IMG/VR virus record: IMGVR_UViG_3300006754_000011
Location: 1-64,000 of that record
Direction: 5' to 3' (one strand)
DNA: 64,000 bases
DNA from: a virus
A model generated the notes under the pieces. That model was given only the letters and a program-made list of their open reading frames with translations. It did no database searches and was not told the DNA's origin. How positions within the stretch are numbered: the stretch's first letter is position 1; each line of letters begins with the position of its first letter. Positions 1 to 8,777 of the stretch are shown in pieces. A program made the position numbers and the translations under genes.

Positions 1-372
1 GACACATGGCCTGGCGGCAGGAAAAGAGGTGGATTCTTATCTAGTGCAAAAAATAGAGAAATTTTAAAACGAACATTAAGTGCAGCGGGTAAAATATTTG
101 GTTCTAACCAAGAAGAAGATGAAGGAATGGGAGGAGGAGTAACTGGTACAGGTAAAGGATTTGGTGGATCAGGGGCCACATTACCTGGTGTAGGTGCTGT
201 TATGACTCCAGGTGAGTATGCACCATTCACCGTTGCAGGAATGAAAGGTAGTAAGGGCTGGGGCGGAGCTGTAGGAAAACTTGCAGGAGGAATTATTGGA
301 AATGTTATTGCTCCAGGCGCAGGTGGTGTACTAGGGTCACAAATTGGTGAAACTGTTGGAGGGATAGTTTAA
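1..372 (+). CDS. Gly-rich virion-type protein, 5' end cut by window
   Basis: The frame is open from base 1 to the stop at 370-372, so the gene begins outside the window; the internal ATG at 127 is probably not its start. The C-terminal half is very rich in Gly and Ala, with runs such as GKLAGGIIGNVIAPGAGG that look like small-residue membrane or amphipathic segments. Similar Gly/Ala segments occur in the genes at 441, 7908 and 36987. Its place upstream of the terminase suggests a minor virion or ejected protein. No family is recognised. Confidence 0.75.
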   Translation, partial: DTWPGGRKRGGFLSSAKNREILKRTLSAAGKIFGSNQEEDEGMGGGVTGTGKGFGGSGATLPGVGAVMTPGEYAPFTVAGMKGSKGWGGAVGKLAGGIIGNVIAPGAGGVLGSQIGETVGGIV

Positions 373-440
373 TGATTAAAAATAGTAGCTGTAAAATATT
401 AGATAGGATGATAAATCTTAAGGACGTAAGGTATTAAATT

Positions 441-1076
441 ATGGCATTTTGGCTTCCGGCTATAGGTGGAACATTAGGAGCCATCGAAGGATATAGAAGA
501 GGTGGTTTAGGAGGTGCAGTAACAGGTGCTGCTTTAGGCGCAGTAACTCCTAGAGGATTAAGAATGGCAGGTGCTGCATTGGGATCAAAACTTATGCCTA
601 GTTTAGTAAAATCAGGAGTTCCTTTAGCACATAGAATTACATCTACAGGAATAGGAAACCAAGCAGCACTTTTGGGAACAGGTTTAGGTGTTCCTACTTT
701 AGTTGGAGGCGCAGCTGGAGAACTTGTTGGAGGTCCAGGTGCTGGAGGCGCTACACCAGGAGGAACTGCAAGTGGTCCTAACGTTTGGGATATGCAAAAG
801 CCTTGGGGAGGTATTCAAGGTAGCCGTACTTTAGAACAGCAAAGAATCCAAGACCAACTTGAAGCACTTGATAAATTTGGTGCACAGCAATATAAATGGC
901 GTACTCAAATTTCTAAAGATGAATTAATGAGGCAATTAGTAGCAGCTAGAGAAAGACAAAATATTGCTACAGGTGCTCAATTAATTCAGCAAGGTCAAAG
1001 AGGTGCACAAGAATTAGGTCAAAGAGGCTTAGCAGGGATGAATCAAATTCTTGCTCAACAATATCAATATAGGTAA
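441..1076 (+). CDS. Gly/Ala-rich virion-type protein
   Basis: A 211-residue protein. The first ~110 residues are small-residue-rich and hydrophobic (GAIEGYRRGGLGGAVTGAALG and similar), which suits membrane insertion or packing. Residues ~135-211 are polar and helical, with many Gln and Arg (LEQQRIQDQLEALDKFGAQQ). The next gene starts 6 nt after its stop, so both are probably on one transcript. A minor head or ejected protein is inferred from composition and position. No named domain is seen. Confidence 0.75.
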   Translation: MAFWLPAIGGTLGAIEGYRRGGLGGAVTGAALGAVTPRGLRMAGAALGSKLMPSLVKSGVPLAHRITSTGIGNQAALLGTGLGVPTLVGGAAGELVGGPGAGGATPGGTASGPNVWDMQKPWGGIQGSRTLEQQRIQDQLEALDKFGAQQYKWRTQISKDELMRQLVAARERQNIATGAQLIQQGQRGAQELGQRGLAGMNQILAQQYQYR

Positions 1077-1082
1077 TCAGAT

Positions 1083-2009
1083 ATGTACGATTTTTCTGGC
1101 TCTAGTAACTCAAGTGATCTTCTTGATGCAGGATTAGATTTTCTTAGACATAGAATAGTTCCACATTCTGAACAAACAGATCAATTTAGAAATCGTTATA
1201 TGCTTGATCAACATCAAGGTCAATTTTATGGTACGAATCAACAACCTGTAAATGTTCAGCCTACTAATGTAAAAATTATTCCAGCTACTCCTGCGAGTGG
1301 AACAAATACAAGCACAGGTCAAAGAAATGTTGTAGTAAGTCCTACTTCTCAAGTAAATGTTAATCCACAAGAAGTAGGAGTATATGGTGAACAAAAATAT
1401 CTTAATCCAGAAGATTTAACAGTTTTAACACCTGGACAAAAAGGAAGAAAAGGAATTATTGTTGCAAAAGACGCACCTACAGGATTAGGTGCATGGTTTG
1501 CAGGAATAGGAGATGCAATCACGGGACAAAAAACAGATTTAGATAAACAAGGAGGAGTAAACATACAACAACCTGATGGTAGTTGGGCTTATTCAAAAGT
1601 CGATCCAAAAACAGGATTCGGTGGAAAATTCGTAGAAGCTGAAATTAATCCTGAATTTACAGCAGATAAAAAAGCTGCTAAAGAAAAATTAATATCAAAA
1701 CAAGATGAAAAAGAAAAATATCTTAGAGATACAGAACGTTTGAAGCAATCATTAGGTTTACAAAGACAACACGAAGTAGGAATGATCGATCAATTAGCAC
1801 AACGATCATTAGAACTTGCACGTGCTCGTACACAGATGAATTTAGATGCAAGTCTTGGTTATGAGAAAGCATCTCCACGTGTTGCACAAGCTCAAAGAAA
1901 ACTGGCATCTGATGCATTCTCAAATGAACAAATAGCAATGGCACAAGCAGCAGCTGCAGCAGGACAAGCTATGTCACATGGCGCACAAAGAAGAGTCGGA
2001 CGTGGTTAA
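1083..2009 (+). CDS. Probable virion protein, C-terminal coiled coil
   Basis: A 308-residue protein with three visible parts. Residues 1-110 are polar and rich in Gln, Asn, Thr and Pro. A compact middle of ~110-180 includes VLTPGQKGRKGIIV. The C-terminal half is highly charged and likely coiled coil (KKAAKEKLISKQDEKEKYLRD), ending in an Ala-rich, basic tail. It lies in the same transcript direction as the genes at 441 and 2059. No enzyme motif is seen, so an internal or ejected virion protein is a guess from context. Confidence 0.75.
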   Translation: MYDFSGSSNSSDLLDAGLDFLRHRIVPHSEQTDQFRNRYMLDQHQGQFYGTNQQPVNVQPTNVKIIPATPASGTNTSTGQRNVVVSPTSQVNVNPQEVGVYGEQKYLNPEDLTVLTPGQKGRKGIIVAKDAPTGLGAWFAGIGDAITGQKTDLDKQGGVNIQQPDGSWAYSKVDPKTGFGGKFVEAEINPEFTADKKAAKEKLISKQDEKEKYLRDTERLKQSLGLQRQHEVGMIDQLAQRSLELARARTQMNLDASLGYEKASPRVAQAQRKLASDAFSNEQIAMAQAAAAAGQAMSHGAQRRVGRG

Positions 2010-2058
2010 AAATTACTTGAAGTAAAATTAAAATAATAGTTTCAAATAGATATTAATT

Positions 2059-2808
2059 ATGGGGAAAAAGAAACGTGCGCCCTCCCCAAGGACTGTTTAT
2101 ACACCAGCCCCGCCACCACCTGAAACACATAAAGTAAAGACGTATTCGTATAAGAATCAACGAAAGTTGATGAAATATTCGGGTCATCAAACTCGACGCA
2201 ATATGCAGGAATCTGCAAGATTAGATCGTGCTAATGAATCACATTTTGCATCACAAGATATACGTCGTTATCAAGCACAAGGTTCAGAGAATCGTTTAGG
2301 AATTAAAGTTACAGGACAAGAGAATAGACGATTAGCCAGAACAGAAGGTAGAGAAGCACGTAAAGGATACAGAGTACAAGGAAAACAACAACGTAAAGGG
2401 ATGAGGACTGTAGGAAGACAAGATCGTCTAACTCAAGCACAGCTCCTCGCAGGACAGGAACGTCAGATTGGTTTAAGAGGTACAGAAGAACGAAGAGCAA
2501 TTGGAGCTAGAGGTACAGAACAACGTAAAGGAATTGCAGCTACTGGCACAGAACAAAGATTGACGCAATCTCAACTCTTAGCAGGGCAAGAACGTCAAAT
2601 TGGTCTTAGAGGTGGAGAAGAACGATTAACACAAGGGCAATTATTGTCAGGACAAGAAAGACAAATTGGAATGAGAGGTCAAGAAGAACGTGCAACAATT
2701 AGTAGAGGTGCTGAAGAAACAAGAAAAACATCACAACAACAAGAACTCTTTAGACGATTTAAAGAGAATAGAGATTATGATCAGTCTCGAAGCGCCTATC
2801 GATCATGA
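2059..2808 (+). CDS. Repeat-rich basic helical protein
   Basis: A 249-residue protein with a basic Pro-rich N-terminus. From about residue 60 it consists of near-exact short repeats: a unit like LLAGQERQIGLRG occurs three times (DNA about 2440-2680) among shorter GTEQR and GREAR variants. The pattern, rich in Gln, Arg and Glu with spaced Gly, predicts a long straight helix or fibrous rod. It ends four nucleotides inside the next gene (ATGA overlap), so it is translationally coupled to the terminase genes. A structural or ejected protein is likely; no family recognised. Confidence 0.75.
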   Translation: MGKKKRAPSPRTVYTPAPPPPETHKVKTYSYKNQRKLMKYSGHQTRRNMQESARLDRANESHFASQDIRRYQAQGSENRLGIKVTGQENRRLARTEGREARKGYRVQGKQQRKGMRTVGRQDRLTQAQLLAGQERQIGLRGTEERRAIGARGTEQRKGIAATGTEQRLTQSQLLAGQERQIGLRGGEERLTQGQLLSGQERQIGMRGQEERATISRGAEETRKTSQQQELFRRFKENRDYDQSRSAYRS

Positions 2809-3290
2809 ATGAGTGGTTAAGTAACCTCCCTTCTAAAGACAAAGAAACATACTTAACCTTCTGTAAACAAACAAATTCTCCTATTCAGATGTATCTTTAT
2901 GCCAGATTTTTAGGCTATAAAGGTTCAATTTCTACTTGTAGTGAATGGTCTATAGATCAATTTAAAAAACGAAATTTTAATTCTATTCTTGAAGTAGAAA
3001 TAGATGCAATGCAGCAAGACATTTCTAAATTAAGAGATGGCATTGATCTTGGAATGGTTAAACAAGATATGGGAGCAGCACGAATTGCTATGTTACAAAA
3101 AGAATTACGTGGCGCTATAAAACAACTAAATGATGAAAAACATTTGATTGATAAACAAGGTTTAATTCTTGCAGGTGCAGATCGAGCTTTAAGAGAGATT
3201 CTTTTGATCTTTAGAGATGATCCAATAGAAGGACCCTTACAAGAAGCCACAATGGGAGTTTGGACAAAAATTTTACAAGAAGAATCTTAG
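2805..3290 (+). CDS. Putative small terminase subunit
   Basis: A 161-residue protein directly upstream of the large terminase, overlapping the previous gene by ATGA. The N-terminal ~65 residues could form a helix-turn-helix-like bundle; residues ~66-135 are a charged, likely coiled-coil segment (QQDISKLRDGIDLGMVKQD). Size, position and helical layout fit a small terminase subunit, which binds phage DNA and hands it to the packaging motor. The assignment rests on context because these subunits are poorly conserved. Confidence 0.5.
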   Translation: MNEWLSNLPSKDKETYLTFCKQTNSPIQMYLYARFLGYKGSISTCSEWSIDQFKKRNFNSILEVEIDAMQQDISKLRDGIDLGMVKQDMGAARIAMLQKELRGAIKQLNDEKHLIDKQGLILAGADRALREILLIFRDDPIEGPLQEATMGVWTKILQEES

Positions 3291-3314
3291 AGTTTAGTAA
3301 GGTAATGTTAATGG

Positions 3315-4850
3315 ATGGCAGGAACCAGTATTTATTCGGTTTATCGCAGAACTGCACGTGCAGCTGCAAAACAACAAGTTGTTAAAAAAACTTCAACTAT
3401 TGATATTGATAAAGCACGTACCAATTTTGCATATTTTTGTGATGTTGTAGGAGATAAACCTCCTGCAGAACATATGGAATTATGGCATGAGCACCTGTAT
3501 ACTCATGAAGATAGTGAATGTTTAATTTCAATTGCGGGACCTAACGTTGATATTCTTGCTCCACGAGGCTCTGCTAAATCAACCGTACTTGGTTTATTTA
3601 CTGCATGGGCGATTGGGATACATGCTCTCCATCGCAAACCCCTAAAGATCCTCTATATTTCTTATACTGTTGATGTAGCTCGTCCTAAAAGTGCAGCAAT
3701 AAAACGAATTATTGAAGATAGTAAGATTTATAGAGAAATCTTTCCTACAGTAAAAATTGCTAAAGGAATTAATTCCAATGAATATTGGAGTATTGATTGG
3801 AAGTTCGCAGGAATAAGATCTACAGGTGAAGAAGAATTTAGTTTATGTTGTGCAGGATTAAAAGGTGCAGTGACTTCGAAACGTTCTCATCTTTGTATTA
3901 TTGATGACGCAATTAAATCTGCTGATGATATTAAAAATAGAGATATACGAGTAGCAATGGAGGATAACTGGAACTCAGTTATTGTCCCAACAATGTTTGA
4001 AGGTGGAAGAGCTATATGTCTTGGGACACGTTTTCGTCATGATGACATTCATCAGACAACTTTTATTCCTGATAATGATTGGATCCAGATTGTTCAATCT
4101 GCAGTAACACTAGATGAGCATGGAGATGAGAAATCTTATTGGCCAAAAATGTGGTCTTTAGATTATTTAAAAGATAGAAGAAGACAAGCACCCATTAGTT
4201 TTAGTTTTCAATATCAAAATCAAATTGTTAGAACTAGTGAGATGTCTATTTCACCAGATCTTATTATCAAAGGACAAATTCCTACTGAATTTGAATGTTT
4301 AGGAGTAGGAGTTGATTTATCTGCAGGAATACGTGAAAGAAATGATTATACAGCTTTTGTTATGGGTGGTCGTGTTGGCGACAAAATTTATATTATTGAT
4401 TGTAAACGTTTAAGGATTATGGGTAACGTCGAAAAATTAGAAGCCATTATGGAAATGATGTATGAATGGGGGGTTGTTCATAAAGACCATGATAGAAATA
4501 AAGATGTTTATTTTCCTACAGGAAGTACTGTTGATATTTGGTCAGAAGCTGTTGCATATCAAGCTTCTTTAGAAGCTGATTTTAAACGTATATGTCTTGA
4601 AGAACAAGGCCTGCACAATCTTTTATGGCATCCAGTAAAAGGTTTTCGTGGAGATAAAGTTGCACGTTTTAGAGGTATTATGGGATTATTCGAACGTCAT
4701 AAAATCCGCTTTAACAAGTATCGCAAATTCCAAGCTTTAACAGATGAAATTGTAAATTTTGGAGTTAGTTCCCATGATGACTGTGTAGATGCGTTGGTAT
4801 GGCTTTGCAATGGATTAATGTCTAGAGGAAAACTAGAGTTAGAGTATTGA
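3315..4850 (+). CDS. terL: Terminase large subunit
   Basis: The DNA-packaging ATPase and nuclease, 511 residues. The ATPase half has a Walker A-like APRGSAKST at 82-90 and a Walker B LCIIDDAI with the acidic pair near 197. The RNase H-like nuclease half has GVGVDLSAG (Asp near 334) and a C-terminal SHDDCVDALVW near 486-496, the expected acidic metal-binding residues. It should dock on the portal encoded downstream, cut concatemeric DNA and pump it into the head. The ATG at 3315 is preferred over the out-of-frame ATG at 3311. Confidence 0.93.
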   Translation: MAGTSIYSVYRRTARAAAKQQVVKKTSTIDIDKARTNFAYFCDVVGDKPPAEHMELWHEHLYTHEDSECLISIAGPNVDILAPRGSAKSTVLGLFTAWAIGIHALHRKPLKILYISYTVDVARPKSAAIKRIIEDSKIYREIFPTVKIAKGINSNEYWSIDWKFAGIRSTGEEEFSLCCAGLKGAVTSKRSHLCIIDDAIKSADDIKNRDIRVAMEDNWNSVIVPTMFEGGRAICLGTRFRHDDIHQTTFIPDNDWIQIVQSAVTLDEHGDEKSYWPKMWSLDYLKDRRRQAPISFSFQYQNQIVRTSEMSISPDLIIKGQIPTEFECLGVGVDLSAGIRERNDYTAFVMGGRVGDKIYIIDCKRLRIMGNVEKLEAIMEMMYEWGVVHKDHDRNKDVYFPTGSTVDIWSEAVAYQASLEADFKRICLEEQGLHNLLWHPVKGFRGDKVARFRGIMGLFERHKIRFNKYRKFQALTDEIVNFGVSSHDDCVDALVWLCNGLMSRGKLELEY

Positions 4851-4878
4851 CGCAATTAGACTATTAAAAGTACCCAAC

Positions 4879-5067
4879 ATGTCCTCTCATTTTTATTACG
4901 AAGGTATTGAACTTGAGCAAGATGCTTATGGTTCAGCCATCATCAATCTACCAGATGAATTATGTCATGATCTTGGACTCCGACCTGGTGAAAGGTTTGA
5001 AGTTGAAGCTGATGATGAATGTTTGAATTTCAAACGAATCGCTGCAGGTTATGTGGTTGAGTCATAA
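4879..5067 (+). CDS. AbrB/MazE-like swapped-hairpin protein
   Basis: A 62-residue protein. The stretch INLPDELCHDLGLRPGERFEV matches the AbrB/MazE/SpoVT fold, in which a 'Pxe...lgLkpGd.vev' strand-turn dimer binds DNA. No toxin partner lies beside it. It sits alone between large terminase and portal genes, about 20 nt from each. It could regulate the late operon or bind DNA during packaging; both ideas are inference. The family match is by eye. Confidence 0.65.
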   Translation: MSSHFYYEGIELEQDAYGSAIINLPDELCHDLGLRPGERFEVEADDECLNFKRIAAGYVVES

Positions 5068-5087
5068 TAGAAAAAAAGAAGTAACTG

Positions 5088-7358
5088 ATGAGCGTAACTA
5101 ATTCTGCTTTTAAATCAATGCTGGATGCAGCAATTAACCGTGACAGTACCGGAGGAGCTGACACGATGTTGATTAATGCTCATCTAGCCCAAATGAAAAT
5201 GTTTGGGATTAGACAGGGTGTTGAGTTTTATCCAGAGCAAGATAATTTCGGAACACAGCGTTTTGATTTTATTCAACAAGTTATTAAATTCAATCAATTA
5301 GATGCACGTCTCGATGCTATTTGGGATAAATTCCTCGCTTGGGGAAAAGGTTTATTCTATATTCGTCCAACAGAAAAAACTTATCGTATTTATTGGTTTG
5401 ATAAAGATTCTTACCGCAGTTATTATTCTCCTGAAGGTAACTTAGAAGAAGTTATTATTATCTATCCATATAAAGTTAAGGCTTCAAAAGGTTTTACCAA
5501 TACACAAGTAGGTATTGGAACTAATAAACGTTATATGCGTCTTCGTATCACAATTGACACGATTGAAGAAATGCATAGTGAGCAAGAACTTAGTTTCGAT
5601 ACACCTCAAGAATTTAGTACATTAAATAAAACAGAGACTATTAATACACTTCAATTTATTCCTTGTGTAGAAGTCTTTAATAATCCAGATGCTTTTGGAA
5701 CAGATGGACGAGGTGATTTTGATTGGATAGCCAATCAGATTGTTGCCCATGATGAGATGGTTAAAAATATTAGAGCAAATTTATCTTTCTTCGGAAATCC
5801 TACTTTACTTTCTTCTCGACCTAAGCAAGACATTGTTGAAAGCAACAATGATAATCCTCCACAAAGACCTAGTATTTCTAGCCAATCTGGATTTACTTCT
5901 GATCTCAGTATTCTTCAATCAACTTATAAGCAAGATCCTGTAACTCGAAATCCTGCAGGATATATAGGTAGCCCTGGTGGAGGTATGCGTGTACCTAGAG
6001 TTATTGCAAATTTAGAACCTACTGATCGTGTTGGTTTTATTACTCCTAATGCAGTTAGTACCGATCAAGCACGGTATGCAGAACAGTTGCGTTCAGAGAT
6101 AAGATTAGCTCTTGGTGGTATCGATGATCTTTCTGTTCAGAATGTAACAGCAACTGAAATTAAATCTGCATACGGACGTGTTAGCGCTACAGCTAAGAAA
6201 AAATGCTTGCAATTATATAACTATGGAATCTGTAAATGCTTCGAGTTAATGATATTCCAGGAAGAACAAATCTTCCGTAAGACAATGGCACAAGCCAGCG
6301 GAATTAAATATCCTGAAGCTCCTGAAGATGATTCACCTGAAGCATTAAATAAGTATGAGAAGCAGAAATTAAAATATGAAGATAAATTAGATGCTGCAAT
6401 TACTAAAGCTGAAGAGACAAAAGAGATTCCTGAAGGAGTGTTAGGGCTTGCACCAGATGGGGTTAGATCAGTTGCATGGAGATGGATGGGGCCTGTTTAT
6501 GAAGACACAGCACAAGATAAGCTCAATCAATCTATGTTTATAAGAAACCTACAAGAATTAGGGGTAGATAGTATAGAAGCACTGAAGTACTTATTCCCTT
6601 CTAAAACTGATGATGAGATAGCAGCAATGTTATCTGGTTTTCCGTTTAGAATGGTAGGTCAAGTACAAAGGGCATATTCCACATTTATTGATTTAATTAA
6701 TCAAGAAATGCGGACACCACATCCGCAGCAGCCGGACCTTCCGATGTCTGCAGATCCGAGACTCGATCTCACCCCATTTTTATATCGAACACTTGAAAGT
6801 TTACAAAAGGAAGTAACCTATGCCGGACGTTATCGCTCAGCCGACCCAATCGGCACCCCAGACATCCCCGACCCAGCCGAGCAATTACGCGGCGGGTCCC
6901 GTGGCAACAATAGCCTCACAGGCTCCACAGGTGGTGTCGACAGCCCCACAATGGGTGGCACCGCAGACAACCAGCGTAGCGCCAGCACCTCAAATGCAGG
7001 CCCAGATGGGGGCGGTTCAACCACAATACAGCCCTACTCAGTCTTACCCCCAGGCAGCCCCCTCGGTAGCACCGCAGGGACAGGACAATCCTTACAGGGA
7101 GGCGTTCAACAAAGTAGTGGGACTCCTGAGTTCACCAGTCCAGCTCCCCTTCCAGGGTCAACCATCAAGTCAGATCTCGGAAACCGTTCAGCCCAATTAC
7201 AGTTCCCCGCAAGCAACCCAGTACAACAACCAGGGTCAGCTGATCTCGCAGCCTGGGATAGGGAACAACCAGGATTACTACAACGGCTATTCCCAACCTT
7301 CACAGGAGATCAGCCAGGAACAGCTCCTCGCAAACGGAGTAAGTCCAGAAAGTCTTGA
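5088..7358 (+). CDS. Portal protein with C-terminal extension in an overlap
   Basis: A 756-residue protein placed between large terminase and scaffold/capsid genes, as portals normally are. Residues 1 to about 577 look like an ordinary globular portal (LAWGKGLFYIRPTEKTYRIY, later RMVGQVQRAYSTFIDLI). The last ~180 residues are low-complexity (Gly, Ser, Pro, Gln, Thr) and lie wholly over the start of the scaffold gene in another frame. T7-type portals are about 540 residues, so this tail is extra. It may have arisen by loss of an earlier stop near 6820. The portal forms the 12-mer vertex for packaging and tail attachment. Confidence 0.85.
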   Translation: MSVTNSAFKSMLDAAINRDSTGGADTMLINAHLAQMKMFGIRQGVEFYPEQDNFGTQRFDFIQQVIKFNQLDARLDAIWDKFLAWGKGLFYIRPTEKTYRIYWFDKDSYRSYYSPEGNLEEVIIIYPYKVKASKGFTNTQVGIGTNKRYMRLRITIDTIEEMHSEQELSFDTPQEFSTLNKTETINTLQFIPCVEVFNNPDAFGTDGRGDFDWIANQIVAHDEMVKNIRANLSFFGNPTLLSSRPKQDIVESNNDNPPQRPSISSQSGFTSDLSILQSTYKQDPVTRNPAGYIGSPGGGMRVPRVIANLEPTDRVGFITPNAVSTDQARYAEQLRSEIRLALGGIDDLSVQNVTATEIKSAYGRVSATAKKKCLQLYNYGICKCFELMIFQEEQIFRKTMAQASGIKYPEAPEDDSPEALNKYEKQKLKYEDKLDAAITKAEETKEIPEGVLGLAPDGVRSVAWRWMGPVYEDTAQDKLNQSMFIRNLQELGVDSIEALKYLFPSKTDDEIAAMLSGFPFRMVGQVQRAYSTFIDLINQEMRTPHPQQPDLPMSADPRLDLTPFLYRTLESLQKEVTYAGRYRSADPIGTPDIPDPAEQLRGGSRGNNSLTGSTGGVDSPTMGGTADNQRSASTSNAGPDGGGSTTIQPYSVLPPGSPLGSTAGTGQSLQGGVQQSSGTPEFTSPAPLPGSTIKSDLGNRSAQLQFPASNPVQQPGSADLAAWDREQPGLLQRLFPTFTGDQPGTAPRKRSKSRKS

Positions 7359-7839
7359 AGTCATTGACCATTTCGGTCCTGATGCTGCAGCTGTTCTTAA
7401 CAACTATTCTTGTCAAATAGAAGATCATCTTATTCATACAGACGGTCAACTACAAGAATCAGTCGGTTTACTTAAAGAGTTGTCTAATGAGCATAAAGCT
7501 TATGAAACAATTCTGACTAATCCTGATGTTTTAGCTGACTACACATGTGAATTCTTTGGACCTAATGGCCCTTATCCTGTACGTGAAGAGCAAGCTCCTA
7601 CTTATCAAGCTGTAGGACAAACTGGACAACCTGCACAGGCTCCACAACCACGTGCTGAGCAACAGCAGTTCCAACGTCCTCAAATGCCAGTTCCTCCACA
7701 GCCTCAAGCTCCTGAGAATTCTGGTGAATTCTGGAATAACTTTGGCAACTTAGCTGATCGTGATCCACAGAATGCATGGCGTTATTTGAATGCTCAGTCA
7801 CCTGAGACCTTCAGACAAAAGATGCTCGTAATGGAATAA
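6820..7839 (+). CDS. Putative capsid scaffolding protein
   Basis: A 339-residue protein between portal and capsid, where a scaffold is expected. The first ~180 residues are Pro/Gln/Ala/Ser-rich and disordered and share DNA with the portal tail for 539 nt. Residues ~185-260 are acidic and helical (SPESLEVIDHFGPDAAAVLN), then another Pro/Gln linker leads to a C-terminal helix near FWNNFGNLADRDPQNAWRYL, a typical capsid-binding end. Pro/Gln-rich scaffolds of this type occur in cyanophages. It should guide procapsid assembly and then leave. A terminator follows its stop. Confidence 0.75.
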   Translation: MPDVIAQPTQSAPQTSPTQPSNYAAGPVATIASQAPQVVSTAPQWVAPQTTSVAPAPQMQAQMGAVQPQYSPTQSYPQAAPSVAPQGQDNPYREAFNKVVGLLSSPVQLPFQGQPSSQISETVQPNYSSPQATQYNNQGQLISQPGIGNNQDYYNGYSQPSQEISQEQLLANGVSPESLEVIDHFGPDAAAVLNNYSCQIEDHLIHTDGQLQESVGLLKELSNEHKAYETILTNPDVLADYTCEFFGPNGPYPVREEQAPTYQAVGQTGQPAQAPQPRAEQQQFQRPQMPVPPQPQAPENSGEFWNNFGNLADRDPQNAWRYLNAQSPETFRQKMLVME

Positions 7840-7863
7840 AGATAAACTTAGTAAATGTAAAAT

Positions 7864-7892
7864 AAAGGGTAGTAATCAACTGCCCTTTTTTT
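7864..7892 (+). terminator. Intrinsic terminator after scaffold gene
   Basis: An AAGGGTAG / CTGCCCTT stem of 8 pairs including one T-G wobble and a 7-nt loop, followed by a run of T. It sits 25 nt after the scaffold stop and would end or attenuate the terminase-portal-scaffold transcript. Confidence 0.8.
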
Positions 7893-7907
7893 ATAGAATT
7901 AGATATT

Positions 7908-8351
7908 ATGTCAATTGCAAATACATTACGAATGGCAGGGCAAATAGGAGCTGGTTTAGGAGCCGTTGCAAAGGCTTATCCAGTACCAACAGCAATGTTA
8001 GGAGTTGGTCTAGGATCAATACCAGTAGCTGCTATGCATGGTGAAAAAGCAGCATATGCAGATCCTACTAGAAGTGGATTAGGAGGTACTCTTGGTTATG
8101 GTCTATTCGCTAATCCTATAGCAGGAGCTGCGTATGGATTAGGACATGAACGTGGAAGAAATAAAGAATCTGGCATTTTAGGTGATATGGTTAATCAAGT
8201 GATACCAGTAGCTACTACACCTCAAGATAAAGCTATAGAAGAATATTTAAGAAGGAGACAAGCTAGACAAGATACGATTAGAAGTCTAGTGAAAGCAGTG
8301 AATCCAATGCCTGGAGGATATAATCCTACAATTTACGGAGGTAATATTTAA
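7908..8351 (+). CDS. Gly/Ala-rich hydrophobic virion-type protein
   Basis: A 147-residue protein with Gly/Ala-rich hydrophobic stretches over residues ~8-45 and ~58-85 (MAGQIGAGLGAVAKAYPVP, TLGYGLFANPIAGAAYGLG) and a charged C-terminus. It resembles the genes at 1, 441 and 36987 in composition. It lies just after a terminator, before the capsid gene, and is tightly followed by the gene at 8354. A minor head or ejected protein is inferred; no catalytic motif is seen. Confidence 0.7.
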   Translation: MSIANTLRMAGQIGAGLGAVAKAYPVPTAMLGVGLGSIPVAAMHGEKAAYADPTRSGLGGTLGYGLFANPIAGAAYGLGHERGRNKESGILGDMVNQVIPVATTPQDKAIEEYLRRRQARQDTIRSLVKAVNPMPGGYNPTIYGGNI

Positions 8352-8353
8352 TT

Positions 8354-8704
8354 ATGGCTAACACTCCCGAAGCTGCTTTAGCAAAAGCACAAAAAGTAAA
8401 AGAATTATTTGCAGCTCAAGCTTTACAGAATGAGATTGCACAACAACAAGCAAGAGTTAATCCTGAAATAACTTCAGAAGCTATTACAATGCAGCCTCAA
8501 GTTATTCAACCTAATTCAAGAATAGGAACTGTACCTAGCAATGTTTGGTCTACAGGAAATTTAATTCCTGGTCCTTCAGGTGAATCAAAATTAGCTGCTA
8601 CATGGAATCCTTCAATGGATCCTGCAGGTATAACAAACCAACAACAAAATGCTTTGGGTTGGAATAACGTTCAAGTAGGTGCTCCTGATCCTTGGATTGG
8701 GTAA
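8354..8704 (+). CDS. Small probable virion protein
   Basis: A 116-residue polar protein beginning two nucleotides after the previous stop. The N-terminal ~45 residues are helical and Ala/Gln-rich (KAQKVKELFAAQALQNEIAQ); the rest is Pro/Asn/Gly-rich and probably unstructured. Its position next to the capsid gene suggests a minor head component. No family is recognised. Confidence 0.6.
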   Translation: MANTPEAALAKAQKVKELFAAQALQNEIAQQQARVNPEITSEAITMQPQVIQPNSRIGTVPSNVWSTGNLIPGPSGESKLAATWNPSMDPAGITNQQQNALGWNNVQVGAPDPWIG

Positions 8705-8736
8705 TAACTAATTAATAACCGACATAAGTAAGTCAC

Positions 8737-8745
8737 TGTTATAAT
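8737..8745 (+). promoter_or_regulatory. Extended -10 promoter for capsid gene
   Basis: TGTTATAAT matches the extended -10 consensus (TG, one base, TATAAT) exactly. No good -35 hexamer lies at the usual distance, which extended -10 promoters tolerate. It lies about 100 nt upstream of the capsid start and would give a leader containing the two hairpins at 8778-8816. Confidence 0.55.
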
Positions 8746-8777
8746 ATTTATTAATGGAGCTTTTTGTTCCAGGAGTG

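Noticed and set aside
1134-1944. Several open - strand frames over the gene at 1083
   Set aside because: They lie antisense to a well-supported coding gene, have no ribosome sites, and their composition is that of a reversed Gln/Lys-rich gene.
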